64,000 nucleotides of DNA from Thiocapsa imhoffii (lineage in GTDB: Bacteria > Pseudomonadota > Gammaproteobacteria > Chromatiales > Chromatiaceae). The stretch covers positions 124,001-188,000 of the forward strand of contig NZ_NRSD01000001.1 of the NCBI RefSeq assembly GCF_016583985.1. Direction: 5' to 3'. Under the pieces are notes generated by a model, which worked only from the letters and a program-made list of their open reading frames with translations, searched no databases and had not been told where the DNA came from. Below are positions 17,727 through 27,143 of the stretch, in pieces. Within the stretch, counting starts at the first letter, position 1. Each line of letters starts with the position of its first letter. A program made the position numbers and the translations under genes.

Positions 17727-20700
17727 AGGTGCTGGAACTGGAGCTGCGCGCCTTTGGTCCCTTCTCTGGGTGTCAGCTCGACTTGAGCCCTGGCGCGCAT
17801 GGACTGCATCTCGTCTACGGGCCGAACGAGGCCGGCAAGAGTTCGGCGCTCCGGGCCTTGCGTGCGCTCCTGTTCGGGATCCCGGAACGGACTCGGGACG
17901 CCTTTCGCCATGTTCCGCAGGATCTGCGGCTGGCTGGGCGGTTGCGCAATCGTCTTGGCGATGAACTGACCATCGTTCGGCGGAAAGGGCGCAAGAACAC
18001 CCTGCTCTCGGCGCAGGGCGACGCTCTTGAGATGGATGCGCTCACGCCGTTCCTCGGCGCGGTCGACGAGCGACAGTTCGAACGGCTGTTCGGTATCGAT
18101 CACGAGACCTTGGTGAGCGGCGGCCAGCTCTTGCTCGAGGAGCGGGGCCGGGAGGCCGAGGCCTTGTTCGGCAGCGCCCTAGGGCAGGTCGCCGTCCATC
18201 AGGTTCTCGAACGGCTCGACCAGGAGGCCCGGGATCTCTTTGCGCCACGCGCCTCCAAGCCGCGTATCAATCTGTTGCTCAACCAATTCGCCGAGGCGGA
18301 GCGCCGTTTGCGCGACGCCAGTCTCTTGGTGCGCGAATGGACGCAGGCGCAGGAGCAGCGCGATCGGATCCGCGCCGAGCTGGATGAGTTGGAGCAACAG
18401 ATTCATGATCAGACCCGTGAGCGCCATCGTCTGGAGCGGATCAGACGCACGCTCCCCGAGTTGGAGCGGCGGCGGCGTCTCGCCAGTCGGCTGAGTGAGA
18501 TTGGGGTCCTGCCCCTGCTCGACGACGGGTTCGGCACGCGGCGCGAGCAGGCAATGTCGAAGCAGGCCCTGGCCGTTGAGGCGCGCGCCAACGCGCAGGC
18601 TCGACTCGACGCGGCGCGGGCCACGATCGCGCACTTGCAAGGGCAGTTCTCTGCCGCGCTGCTGCGTGAGGCGGCGGGTATCGACGATCTGCGGGAGCGG
18701 CTCGGCAGTTATCGCAAGGCCGCCCGCGATCGCGCGACGCTCCTCTCCGAGCAGCAACGCTGCCAGGACCAGGCGCTGGTGTTGTTGCGCCAAGCGCGAC
18801 CGGATCTCGCCGCGGACATCGCCGCCGTGGTGCCCGATCAACTACGCCCCTTATTAGCACTACGTCGCCGTGCGGCGGATCTCGGCGCGCGGCGGGATGC
18901 GGTGGTCGAGGCGGTTGCCAGAACACGCGGCGAGCTTGCCGACACTGTGGACCAACTCGCGCGCAAACAGGCCGCATTCGACGCCCTGCCGGCGTCCGTA
19001 CCCACGACCGAGCTCGACCAGGTGGTGTCCGCGGCGCGGCGTGCCGGCGATCTCGATCAGGACATCCTCGAGATGACGGGCGAATTGGCCACTGCGGCGG
19101 CGACCTGCACGCGCGATCTCGCGTCACTCGCCCTCTGGACCGGACCACTCGAGGCCTTGCCCGCGGCACCCCTACCGGACAACGCGGCCCTGGAGCGATT
19201 CGCCGAGGAATCACGGATCTTGGCGGAACGTCGGGCGCTCGTCGCGGCGGCCGTGGGTGATCTGCGTGATGAACTGGGACGCTGCGACGAATCGCTTGAC
19301 CTCCTCGAGGCCGGCGGCAGGGTGCCTTCAGAAGCGGATCTCGCGCAGGCCCGCGCCCATCGTGACGCAGGCTGGCAACTCGTGCGCGCAGCCTGGTTGG
19401 AGGGCGTTGATGTCACGCAGCGCACGGCGCAGTTCGATGCTGGCCGCCCCCTCGATCAGGCGTTCGAAGGGGCGATCACCGACGCCGACGCGATCGCCGA
19501 CAGGCTGCGTCGCGAGGCGCAGGGGGTGGCGGAGAAGGCGTCCAACCGCGCCCGTCGCGCCGGCTTCGCGCGACGGCTTGAGGAGGCCGAGCGCGAACTG
19601 GCCGAGCTCGCGCAGCAACAGCTGGTGTGGCAGGCCGACTGGACGGCGCTCTGGGCCCCGGTCGGGATCAGCCCGCGTACGCCGGCGGAGATGCAGACCT
19701 GGCTGCAGCGAGCGCGGCGGTTGATCGAACTGATCGGACAGAGCGAGTCCCTGCGCGCGCGGCGCGCGGCACGGCAGCATCTCAGGACGCTGCATCGGGA
19801 TGCGCTCCAGCAGGTCCTCGGCGCCGCGGCCGCGGGGCGGGACATCGACGACCCTGAGCAACCCGAACCGCCGCTGGCAGTGCTGATCGCCCGGGCAGAG
19901 GCCCGCTTGAAGACGCTGGAGGCGGAGGCCCAGACCCGCCGTGAACTCGTGCGTGAGATCGCGGAGCGACAAACGCGTCGGGATCGGCTCGCGCATGAGG
20001 GAACCGCGGCCCAGGTCGCACTCGATCACTGGACGGGTGAATGGACGGCGCTCATGGATGAGCTCGGTCTGGCCGCGGACACCCAGCCCGGCGAGGTGTC
20101 GGATGCGCTGCAGGCGATCGCCGATGCACTCAAGCAGATGGAGAGCGCGCTCAGCGTCGCGACACGCATCCAGGGGATCGACCGGGATGCCCAGATCTTC
20201 GCGCAGGATGCCCACGCGCACTGCCAGCGTCTCGCACCTGATCTCATTGATCGACCTATCGAGGAGGCCGTCAACCAACTCTCCGAGCGGTTGGCCGAGC
20301 AACGTGCGTGCAAGACCCGGCTCGACGCGGCCCAGGCCCAGGCCGCCGCGGCCGAGGGCGAGGTCCGCGCCGCGGACATTTCCGCCACCGCCGCCGCGCA
20401 GGCCCTTGCTGAGCTGTGCCGCCAGGCGGGCTGCGCGTTGCCCGAGCAACTGCCCGAGATCGAGGAGCGGGTGCGCGAGCGGCGCCGCCTCGCCGAGCAG
20501 TTGGCCGAGGTGGAGACCGGCTTGATCCAAGCCGGCGATGGTCTCGGGATCGAGGCCTTGGCGGCGGCGGCCGCTGGCGTCGATCTGGACACGGCCATTG
20601 CCCAGTTGCAGGGACTGGAGACCCGTCTGGAAGAGGCGCTGCGTCCGCGCCACCGTGCCTTGATCGAGGAGCAAACCGCGGCGGAGCGCGTGCTCACGGC

Positions 20701-21265
20701 CATGGGCGGTGGCGACTCGGCCGCCACGATCGCGGATGAAGCGCAGCAACTGCTTGCCGAGATCCGCGGCGGAGCAGAGCAGTATGTCCGCGTGCGGTTG
20801 GCCGCGCGCATCCTGCGCGATGCGATCGAGCGTTTTCGACGTGACCATAGCGATCCGATCCTGCAGCGGACCAGCAGTTATCTCAGCCGTCTCACCTGTG
20901 GCGCATTCCGCGCGGTGGAGACTGACTTCAACGATGAGGATCAGCCCGTGCTGGTCGGAGTGCGCCACACCGGCGAGCGTCTGCGCGTCGAGGCGATGAG
21001 CACGGGCACCCGTGATCAGCTCTATCTCGCGCTGCGTCTCGCGACCCTCGAACCCGTGCTGGAGCACGCCGAGCCCATGCCCTTCGTGGTCGACGATATC
21101 CTGGTGCAGTTCGACGACGCGCGCGCCATGGCGACACTCGGGGTGCTGGCCGAGTTCTCAGCCAAGACGCAGGTGATCCTCTTCAGCCACCATGGTCGTG
21201 ATGTCGAACAGGCGCGTCAGCACGACCCGGAGCAGGAGCGGATCTGGGTGCATCGTTTGGGTTGA
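17723..21265 (+). CDS. YhaN/SbcC-like SMC-type AAA ATPase
   Basis: The 1180-residue protein is an SMC/Rad50-like ATPase. The P-loop YGPNEAGKSS lies near residue 34, followed by LRALLFGIPERTRDAF, which is typical of the YhaN group. Long coiled-coil arms follow (alanine-, arginine- and glutamate-rich, roughly residues 180-1000). The C-terminal half-site holds MSTGTRDQLYLALRLA (signature motif) and VVDDILVQFDD (Walker B). I find no CxxC zinc hook in the coiled coil; the closest is CRQAGC near residue 900. That agrees with YhaN-like proteins and differs from SbcC/Rad50. It overlaps the nuclease gene by four bases, so the two are translationally coupled. Confidence 0.85.
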   Translation: MKVLELELRAFGPFSGCQLDLSPGAHGLHLVYGPNEAGKSSALRALRALLFGIPERTRDAFRHVPQDLRLAGRLRNRLGDELTIVRRKGRKNTLLSAQGDALEMDALTPFLGAVDERQFERLFGIDHETLVSGGQLLLEERGREAEALFGSALGQVAVHQVLERLDQEARDLFAPRASKPRINLLLNQFAEAERRLRDASLLVREWTQAQEQRDRIRAELDELEQQIHDQTRERHRLERIRRTLPELERRRRLASRLSEIGVLPLLDDGFGTRREQAMSKQALAVEARANAQARLDAARATIAHLQGQFSAALLREAAGIDDLRERLGSYRKAARDRATLLSEQQRCQDQALVLLRQARPDLAADIAAVVPDQLRPLLALRRRAADLGARRDAVVEAVARTRGELADTVDQLARKQAAFDALPASVPTTELDQVVSAARRAGDLDQDILEMTGELATAAATCTRDLASLALWTGPLEALPAAPLPDNAALERFAEESRILAERRALVAAAVGDLRDELGRCDESLDLLEAGGRVPSEADLAQARAHRDAGWQLVRAAWLEGVDVTQRTAQFDAGRPLDQAFEGAITDADAIADRLRREAQGVAEKASNRARRAGFARRLEEAERELAELAQQQLVWQADWTALWAPVGISPRTPAEMQTWLQRARRLIELIGQSESLRARRAARQHLRTLHRDALQQVLGAAAAGRDIDDPEQPEPPLAVLIARAEARLKTLEAEAQTRRELVREIAERQTRRDRLAHEGTAAQVALDHWTGEWTALMDELGLAADTQPGEVSDALQAIADALKQMESALSVATRIQGIDRDAQIFAQDAHAHCQRLAPDLIDRPIEEAVNQLSERLAEQRACKTRLDAAQAQAAAAEGEVRAADISATAAAQALAELCRQAGCALPEQLPEIEERVRERRRLAEQLAEVETGLIQAGDGLGIEALAAAAAGVDLDTAIAQLQGLETRLEEALRPRHRALIEEQTAAERVLTAMGGGDSAATIADEAQQLLAEIRGGAEQYVRVRLAARILRDAIERFRRDHSDPILQRTSSYLSRLTCGAFRAVETDFNDEDQPVLVGVRHTGERLRVEAMSTGTRDQLYLALRLATLEPVLEHAEPMPFVVDDILVQFDDARAMATLGVLAEFSAKTQVILFSHHGRDVEQARQHDPEQERIWVHRLG

Positions 21266-21296
21266 AGCCCCGGTGCGCGTCGCCGATGCACGGGGA

Positions 21297-22187
21297 TCAG
21301 GGCGGAGAGCCGGGCGCGGCTCTGGGCGCGGGTTGCGACCACCACAACCAGTAGAGTGCCGTGATGATGCCGATCCAGAGCACGGCAAGCCAACCGATGA
21401 TGCCGTCGTAGGTGCCGACCAGGAACCCCAAGGGCGACTCGGGGTTGGCATCCGTCATGCGCCGTGTCACCTGAATGACGAAGACCCAGCCCGCATGCAA
21501 GCCGATCCCCCAACCGATGTGGCCGGTCCGCTCGCGCACCAGTGCCAACAACACGCCGACCATGAAGAGCGCGACCATCGAGTCGAGCTGTCGCCACTGA
21601 ACGGCGTCGACGAAGACCGCGCCGAACATCCAGGCCGCGCCGCTCCAATCGAAGGCCATGCCGGCGGGCAGGGCGCTCGGCTTCATGAAATGGACTAGCA
21701 TGTAGAGAAATGAAGTCCCCAGCACGGCCGTGACGAGGCTGCCCTGCCGGCGGATGGCCGAGAAGAGCGCTCCGCGGAAGAAGGTCTCCTCCAGCACGCC
21801 AATCAGCAGACCCCCGAGCAATGCCTGGAGCGCCTTCTTGGCCAGGTATGGCCACAGCTCCAGGTCGGCATCCGGGGTGCGAATCCCTAGAAGAATCAGG
21901 GCGATGCTCAAGACCAGCAGCATCGCCACACCCCGCAGCCAGCCGCTGCCGATGCTTCCCCGCAACACGGGCCAGGGGACGCTATAGCCAAGGGCGGCGC
22001 GATCCGCGAGGTGCAGTCGTTTCAGGAACGGCCAGAGCCCGAGCAGGATAAAGATCTGCGCCAAGCGGCCCATCACCCGTTGGGGGTCATGATCGATCCA
22101 GCCGGTCGCCATGACAGGATAGGTTAGGAGCGCCGCGAGGAGCAGGCAGACGAAGAGATATCCGAAAAAGAGGGCGGTGAGACGCAT
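21297..22187 (-). CDS. CPBP family intramembrane metalloprotease-like protein
   Basis: The 296-residue protein has about eight membrane helices and the CPBP/Abi motifs EETFFRG (E-E-x-x-x-R) near residue 136 and FLYMLVHF near residue 160. The family includes prenyl-protein proteases in eukaryotes and bacterial proteins linked to bacteriocin immunity or membrane protein processing; the substrate here is unknown. I chose the ATG at 22187 because hydrophobic sequence begins directly after it. The longer frame adds an Ala/Trp-rich stretch translated from a short CCCACG repeat at 22244-22261. It is divergent from the glycosyltransferase operon. Confidence 0.75.
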   Translation of the reverse strand: MRLTALFFGYLFVCLLLAALLTYPVMATGWIDHDPQRVMGRLAQIFILLGLWPFLKRLHLADRAALGYSVPWPVLRGSIGSGWLRGVAMLLVLSIALILLGIRTPDADLELWPYLAKKALQALLGGLLIGVLEETFFRGALFSAIRRQGSLVTAVLGTSFLYMLVHFMKPSALPAGMAFDWSGAAWMFGAVFVDAVQWRQLDSMVALFMVGVLLALVRERTGHIGWGIGLHAGWVFVIQVTRRMTDANPESPLGFLVGTYDGIIGWLAVLWIGIITALYWLWWSQPAPRAAPGSPP

Positions 22188-22296
22188 GGCATCCGGTCGA
22201 GTCGCAAATGAGATCGAGATCATCGCATGCGCGCACCAGTCCGCCCACGCCCACGCCCACGCAAGTGTCTTGTCAGCTTCAGTCGGTCGGTCGACA

Positions 22297-23469
22297 ATGC
22301 CGGCGGTGAACGCACCACATGACATCACCGCTTGCCGGATTGCCTGTTTCTTCTCGACCTCGGGACACAGCGGCGTGGATCGCGCGGCGCAACATTTGAT
22401 CCCGGCGTTGGCGAGACGGGGCTACCAGGTGGATCTGCTCAAGGTGCGGGGCCATGGGCCGCATCTGGATGCACCGCCAGTGGGTGTCTCGGTGGTCGAC
22501 CTGGGTGCGCGGCACACCTATTCCGCCCTCCCGGCCCTCGTGCGCTACCTGCGGCGTGAGCGCCCCGCTGTGTTGCTGGCGGATAAGGATCGCGTCAATC
22601 GCACGGCGCTCTTGGCGCGCTGGCTCGCCGGGGTGCCCACCCGGCTGGTGTTGAGTTCGGGGACCACCATCTCGCTCGACCTGGCGAACCGTGGCATCCT
22701 GGAGCGCGCGCTGCAGCGGTTTTCGATGGGGCGACTCTATCCACTGGCCGATCAGGTGATCGTCACCAGCCAGGGTGTGGCCGAGGATATGGCGGCCTAT
22801 ACCGGCCTGGCCCGCGATCGCATCAGGGTGGTGCCTTCGCCGGTGGTGCCCGCGGCGCTGTTCGAGGAGACCCCGCCCCGCCCGGATCATCCCTGGCTCG
22901 GCGATCCCGGGTGGCCGCTGATCCTGGGTGTGGGGGAGCTGTCCAATCGTAAGGATTTCGAGACCCTGATTCGCGCCTTCGCGCTGGTGCGGGCGCAGCG
23001 CCCCTGCCGCTTGCTGATCCTGGGGCAGGGGGCGACGCGGGCGCGTCTGCTCGCGCTGGCGGCATCCCTGGGCGTGGCGGAGGATGTGGCGCTCCCTGGT
23101 TTCGAGCCGAATCCGCATGCCTACATGGCGCACGCCGATTTGTTCGCCTTCAGCTCACGTTGGGAGGGGTTGGGGTTCGTGCTGATCGAGGCTCTGGCGG
23201 TTGGGACGCCCGTGGTTGCGACGGACTGTCCGAGCGGCCCCGCCGAAATCTTGCAGGGTGGGGTGTACGGGATGCTGGTGCCGATCGGTGATGCGTCTGC
23301 GATGGCGGAGGCGATCCACGCCACGCTCGCTCGGCATCCGCCCCCTAAGACCCTGCAAGAGGCTGCCCGCCCCTACGAGATCGAGGCCGCGACCGATGCC
23401 TACCTGGCGGCGATGGGATTGCCGCGCCTGGCCATGGATCTGACTCAGGATCGGAGGGTAGGCGGCTGA
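22297..23469 (+). CDS. Family 4 glycosyltransferase
   Basis: The 390-residue protein has the two-domain GT-B fold of GT4 enzymes. The N-terminal domain starts CRIACFFSTSGHSGVDRAAQ. The C-terminal nucleotide-sugar domain has LILGVGELSNRKDFETLI, LLILGQG, DLFAFSSRWEGLGFVLIE with the E-x7-E retaining-transferase motif, and LAVGTPVVATDCPSGPAEIL. It probably adds a sugar to a lipid-linked glycan at the inner membrane. It is the first gene of an operon with overlapping starts and stops that ends at 29337. Its stop overlaps the next ATG in TGATG if the next gene starts at 23469. Donor and acceptor cannot be read from the sequence. Confidence 0.85.
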   Translation: MPAVNAPHDITACRIACFFSTSGHSGVDRAAQHLIPALARRGYQVDLLKVRGHGPHLDAPPVGVSVVDLGARHTYSALPALVRYLRRERPAVLLADKDRVNRTALLARWLAGVPTRLVLSSGTTISLDLANRGILERALQRFSMGRLYPLADQVIVTSQGVAEDMAAYTGLARDRIRVVPSPVVPAALFEETPPRPDHPWLGDPGWPLILGVGELSNRKDFETLIRAFALVRAQRPCRLLILGQGATRARLLALAASLGVAEDVALPGFEPNPHAYMAHADLFAFSSRWEGLGFVLIEALAVGTPVVATDCPSGPAEILQGGVYGMLVPIGDASAMAEAIHATLARHPPPKTLQEAARPYEIEAATDAYLAAMGLPRLAMDLTQDRRVGG

Positions 23470-24830
23470 TGCGTGGTCACGGGTCCGAACAACGAGGTCT
23501 CTTCATGACGTCAATCGCCCGGGTCTGGCCAGGCCGTCGACAGCTCGAGTCTGGACTGCTGATTCTCTTCGCCTTCGCGGCTTGGAACATGACGGGGCTC
23601 GCTCATCTCGCCCTCTTTGGATTGCTGCTGCTGTTGCTTGCCGACCTCCCGCGGGCGTGGCCGCGGTTGCGAGTCGATCCGCTCCTGTGGGTCGCCCTGG
23701 GCGCGCTGGGTGTCATCGTCCTGCTCGCACTGCGCGCCGCGCTGCTGCTGCCACAGACCGCCGCGGAACAATGGAGTGCCGTTTGGGGCTGGTGGGCGCC
23801 CTTTCTGTTCCTGGTGGTGGCCTGGGCGCTGCGCGCCGATGTGCGCCTGATCCATGGGGTCCTGATCGCGGCGGTGGTGGGCCTGATCGTTGGGGTCCTG
23901 AGGAAATCGGACTGGTCACTGCTTGAGGAGATCCTCGGTGGCATGCGCTATTACTTCGGCCAGTCGGTGCTGGGTATCGGGTTCGTGACCTCGGTCGTGT
24001 TGATCGGGCTGCTGATCTACCATCCAGCCCTGGCCGGGCCACGACGGCTGTGGTGTCAACCGCGTCGGCTCTTGAGCTGGGGACTCTGGACCTTCGCGGT
24101 CCTTTTTGTCATCGGGATGTTGGTGATCTTGCAGGCCCGTGGCGCGGTCTTGGTCTTGGCTGCCGCTGGTGGCCTGATGGTCCTCAATCGCCTGCTGCGT
24201 GCGCGCCGAACGGAGCAGGACCGTGGGACGCGCCTGGTCGCGCTCGTGGCTGTCTTGTTCTTCGCATTCCTGGCGGCGTTGGTGCTCTGGGTGAGTTGGG
24301 AGCGGGTGATGATCGATATCGTGGCGCTCACCACCGCCGCGCCGACCGACGAGGCGGCCTGGACCGCCTCTGCCGCCATTCGTTTGAATCTTTGGCGCCT
24401 TGGCTTGGACCTCTTCGAGGCCCGGCCCTGGCTGGGTTGGGGGCCGGGAACGCGCAGTACCGATTTCTTGGTGCCGGCGCAGATGATCCCCTTTGCGGCG
24501 ACGACCCTGGAGCACGCGCCGGTGATGTCGCATCTCCATAGCGTGATCGCGGAGATGCTGGTGCGGTTCGGCCTTGCGGGGGTCTTGATCGCCCTGGCTT
24601 GGCTGGTTGCCTTGGGATGGGGTGCGCGCGCCGTCTGGGTCCGGATCGGCGAGCAGGATCCCCGGCTGCGGGAACTGCTGTGGCTCAGCGCCCTGATGAC
24701 GGCGGTCTTTTTCTTTTATGATTTTCGCATCATGAACCCGGATCTGCGCTTCTTCCTGATTCTCCAGCTCGGTCTCTTTCATACCTTCTGGTTGCATGCA
24801 ACCGGGCCGCGTGGATCAACGCCAACATGA
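23469..24830 (+). CDS. O-antigen ligase/polymerase (WaaL/Wzy-like) membrane protein
   Basis: The 453-residue protein has 10-11 membrane helices and the O-antigen ligase pattern: VILQARGAVLVLAAAGGLMVL (arginine at the start of a helix) near residue 215, and a large periplasmic loop with LFEARPWLGWGPGTR and LEHAPVMSHLHSVIAEML. This loop carries the catalytic arginine and histidine of WaaL-type ligases. The enzyme probably transfers a glycan from undecaprenyl pyrophosphate to lipid A-core, or polymerises it. Two starts are possible: ATG 23469, overlapping the preceding stop with GGAGG 11 bases upstream, and ATG 23505 with GAGG seven bases upstream. The second sits closer to the first helix. Confidence 0.8.
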   Translation: MRGHGSEQRGLFMTSIARVWPGRRQLESGLLILFAFAAWNMTGLAHLALFGLLLLLLADLPRAWPRLRVDPLLWVALGALGVIVLLALRAALLLPQTAAEQWSAVWGWWAPFLFLVVAWALRADVRLIHGVLIAAVVGLIVGVLRKSDWSLLEEILGGMRYYFGQSVLGIGFVTSVVLIGLLIYHPALAGPRRLWCQPRRLLSWGLWTFAVLFVIGMLVILQARGAVLVLAAAGGLMVLNRLLRARRTEQDRGTRLVALVAVLFFAFLAALVLWVSWERVMIDIVALTTAAPTDEAAWTASAAIRLNLWRLGLDLFEARPWLGWGPGTRSTDFLVPAQMIPFAATTLEHAPVMSHLHSVIAEMLVRFGLAGVLIALAWLVALGWGARAVWVRIGEQDPRLRELLWLSALMTAVFFFYDFRIMNPDLRFFLILQLGLFHTFWLHATGPRGSTPT

Positions 24831-25993
24831 ATGACCGATCGCGCCTGGCCATCTTTGCCGGTCCACTCGATGGCAACAGCACGGCGAAGATCGCGGTGCG
24901 TCTGGCCAATGGGTTCGTTGCCCGGGGGACGCCGACCGACCTGCTGGTCTCGCGCGCGCGCCAGCCGGTCGCCGAGCCACTCGACCCGGCGGTCACCGTG
25001 GTAGAGCTCGGGCGCATGGGACCTGTGACGCGAGTTGCGCGCATGGCGCTCTATCTGCGCCGGCGACGACCGGCGGCGATCCTGACCCACCGCATTCGTG
25101 AAAATGTCCTGACGCTTAAGGCCGCGCGCCTGAGTGCGGTCGCGACCCCAGTGTTCGTGACCGTGCATGGTCCCATGTCGGTGAAATTGAACCATCTCAA
25201 GGGCCGGCGCGGTCGTGCCCGCTGGTCTCAGGTGAAACGCTGGTATCCCCGCAATGAGATGATCGTTGCCATTTCAGAGGAGACCGCGGCGGATCTGTAC
25301 GACATCTTCGGTCCGCGTGCTCGGATCACCACCATTCCCAACCCCATCGTGGCTCCCGAGGTCTGGTCGTGGTCCGCGCAGCCGTTGACGCATCCCTGGT
25401 TGGTCTCGAAGGACACGCCGGTGATTGTCGCGGCCGGGCGTCTCGAGTACGAGAAGGACTTCTCGACCCTGCTGCAAGCGATGGCGTTATTACGCGCGCG
25501 TCAGGAGGTGCGGCTCATCATTATCGGGGAGGGCCGCCTGCGCGCGGATTTGGAGTCCGAGCGCGCCGCGCTCGGACTCGAATCGGTCGTGGATCTGCCC
25601 GGCTGGGCGGATAATCCCTATCCCTTCCTGAAGGCCGCTGATCTCGTGGTGCTGTCCTCCTTTTGGGACGCGCTGCCGACGGTGCTGATTGAGTCATTGG
25701 CGCTGGGGACCCCGGTGGTCAGCACGCATTGCGGTCAGGGGCCGGCCGAGATCCTCCAAGGCGGTGAGCTCGGTCGGTTGGTGCCGCCACGCGATCCGGG
25801 GGCGCTCGCCGCGGCCCTGGCCGCGACCCTGGCCGAGCCCCTGCCTGCGGCGACCTTGCGGGCGGGCGGCGAACGCTATGAGGCACAGCGCAACGCGGAT
25901 CGTTATCGGGCCTTGATGCGGGGCGAAGGACTGCCGGGCGCGGACGCGACGCAGTCACTGGGACCGGCGCATGACGGCGCCGACCGGGTCTGA
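24827..25993 (+). CDS. Family 4 glycosyltransferase
   Basis: The 388-residue GT-B protein begins RLAIFAGPLDGNSTAKIAVR and has the C-terminal donor domain motifs VIVAAGRLEYEKDFSTLLQA, LIIIGEG, VVLSSFWDALPTVLIE and LGTPVVSTHCGQGPAEILQGG. In the usual E-x7-E motif the first Glu is Asp here. Its start overlaps the stop of the ligase gene (ATGA). It is a paralogue of the neighbouring GT4 genes, which share the ATDC/STHC-xxGPAEIL region, and probably acts in the same glycan pathway. Confidence 0.85.
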   Translation: MNDRSRLAIFAGPLDGNSTAKIAVRLANGFVARGTPTDLLVSRARQPVAEPLDPAVTVVELGRMGPVTRVARMALYLRRRRPAAILTHRIRENVLTLKAARLSAVATPVFVTVHGPMSVKLNHLKGRRGRARWSQVKRWYPRNEMIVAISEETAADLYDIFGPRARITTIPNPIVAPEVWSWSAQPLTHPWLVSKDTPVIVAAGRLEYEKDFSTLLQAMALLRARQEVRLIIIGEGRLRADLESERAALGLESVVDLPGWADNPYPFLKAADLVVLSSFWDALPTVLIESLALGTPVVSTHCGQGPAEILQGGELGRLVPPRDPGALAAALAATLAEPLPAATLRAGGERYEAQRNADRYRALMRGEGLPGADATQSLGPAHDGADRV

Positions 25994-27143
25994 ACCGATG
26001 CGGCTTGCCCTCATGATCGGCGACTTCGCCGATGGCGGTGTCGAGCGGACCCTGACCAACCTGGCCGCCGGGTTAGCGGGTCTTGGCATGCCGGTCGACC
26101 TCCTGACGGGGACCACCGAACATGCCTATCTGCGCGAGCTTGGGACTGGGGTGCGAATCCTGCCCTTGTCAGGCGCGCGCGCGCAGGCGCTCGCGGCCTA
26201 TTGCCAGGCGGCCCAGCCCGATCTCTTGATGACGGGAAAATTGGCCGATGATCGTCTGGCCCTGGCGGTGCGCGATCAACTCACTGGCGTCGCGGCACCC
26301 GGGCGTCGGGAACGCCTTCGTCTCGTCACCACCGTGGGCACGCCGCTCTCGGCGCGCAATGCCTCGTTTCGTTGGAATCCATTCAAACGCCGTCGCGAGC
26401 AGCGCCGGATCCATGCCGACTATTCCCGCCTCGACGGGATCAGTGCCGTCTCGCGCGCGGTCGCGGAGGATCTGCGAACGCGCTTTGGCCTCACCGAAGT
26501 GCCGCTGCGCGTGCTTTGTAACCCGGTTGTCCCGGACGATGCCCTGGTGCGTGCCCAGGCGCCCTGTCCACATCCTTGGCTCGACGCTGCTGGGCAACCA
26601 CCGGTGATCCTCGCGGTGGGGGGCTTGCGTCAGGTGAAGGACTTCCCGACCCTCTTGCGCGCCCTCTCACGCCTGCCTGCACACACACCCGCCCGCCTGT
26701 TGATCCTCGGCGCGGGGAAGGAACAGCGACGCTTGAGCGAGTTGGTCGCGCGCCTGGGGCTGACCGTGCGGGTCGATTTCCCCGGTTTCGTGCCGGATCC
26801 TTACCCCTATCTGGCGCGTGCCGACCTGCTCGCGCTCTCCTCGCGCCGCGAAGGGCTGGGGAACGTCCTGGTCGAGGCCATGGCGGTCGGCACGCCAGTG
26901 GTGGCGACCGACTGTCCGGGGGGAGTGCGCGCCTTGCTGGAGGACGGCCGGTTGGGTCCCCTCGTCCCGGTCGGCGACGATCGCGCCCTGGCGCAGGCCA
27001 TCCTGGGGGTGCTGAACGCACGTCCGGAGCCGGCGCGTCTGCAAGCCGCGGCCGAACCCTATCGGGTGCCGATCGCCGCACGCGCCTATTTGGACTTCTT
27101 CTCCGAACTCACGGGAGCCGCGCCAGCATGCATCACGGCCTGA
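25971..27143 (+). CDS. Family 4 glycosyltransferase
   Basis: The 390-residue protein is a GT4 enzyme. The N-terminal segment RLALMIGDFADGGVERTLTN has the GGVER acceptor-side loop common in the family. The donor domain shows VILAVGGLRQVKDFPTLLRA, LLILGAGKE, LLALSSRREGLGNVLVE (E-x7-E) and VGTPVVATDCPGGVRALLE. The ATG at 25971 overlaps the preceding gene by 23 bases; an ATG at 25998 (MRLALMIGDF) is an equally reasonable start. The gene overlaps the following heptosyltransferase by 16 bases. Confidence 0.83.
   Translation: MTAPTGSEPMRLALMIGDFADGGVERTLTNLAAGLAGLGMPVDLLTGTTEHAYLRELGTGVRILPLSGARAQALAAYCQAAQPDLLMTGKLADDRLALAVRDQLTGVAAPGRRERLRLVTTVGTPLSARNASFRWNPFKRRREQRRIHADYSRLDGISAVSRAVAEDLRTRFGLTEVPLRVLCNPVVPDDALVRAQAPCPHPWLDAAGQPPVILAVGGLRQVKDFPTLLRALSRLPAHTPARLLILGAGKEQRRLSELVARLGLTVRVDFPGFVPDPYPYLARADLLALSSRREGLGNVLVEAMAVGTPVVATDCPGGVRALLEDGRLGPLVPVGDDRALAQAILGVLNARPEPARLQAAAEPYRVPIAARAYLDFFSELTGAAPACITA

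Noticed and set aside
19328..21067. 579-residue open frame on the minus strand
   Set aside because: It is a shadow of the YhaN-like ATPase coiled-coil region and has no family features.
26576..27127. Long 5' extension of the heptosyltransferase frame
   Set aside because: It overlaps the preceding glycosyltransferase in another frame and lacks homology; the GT9 signature begins after ATG 27128.
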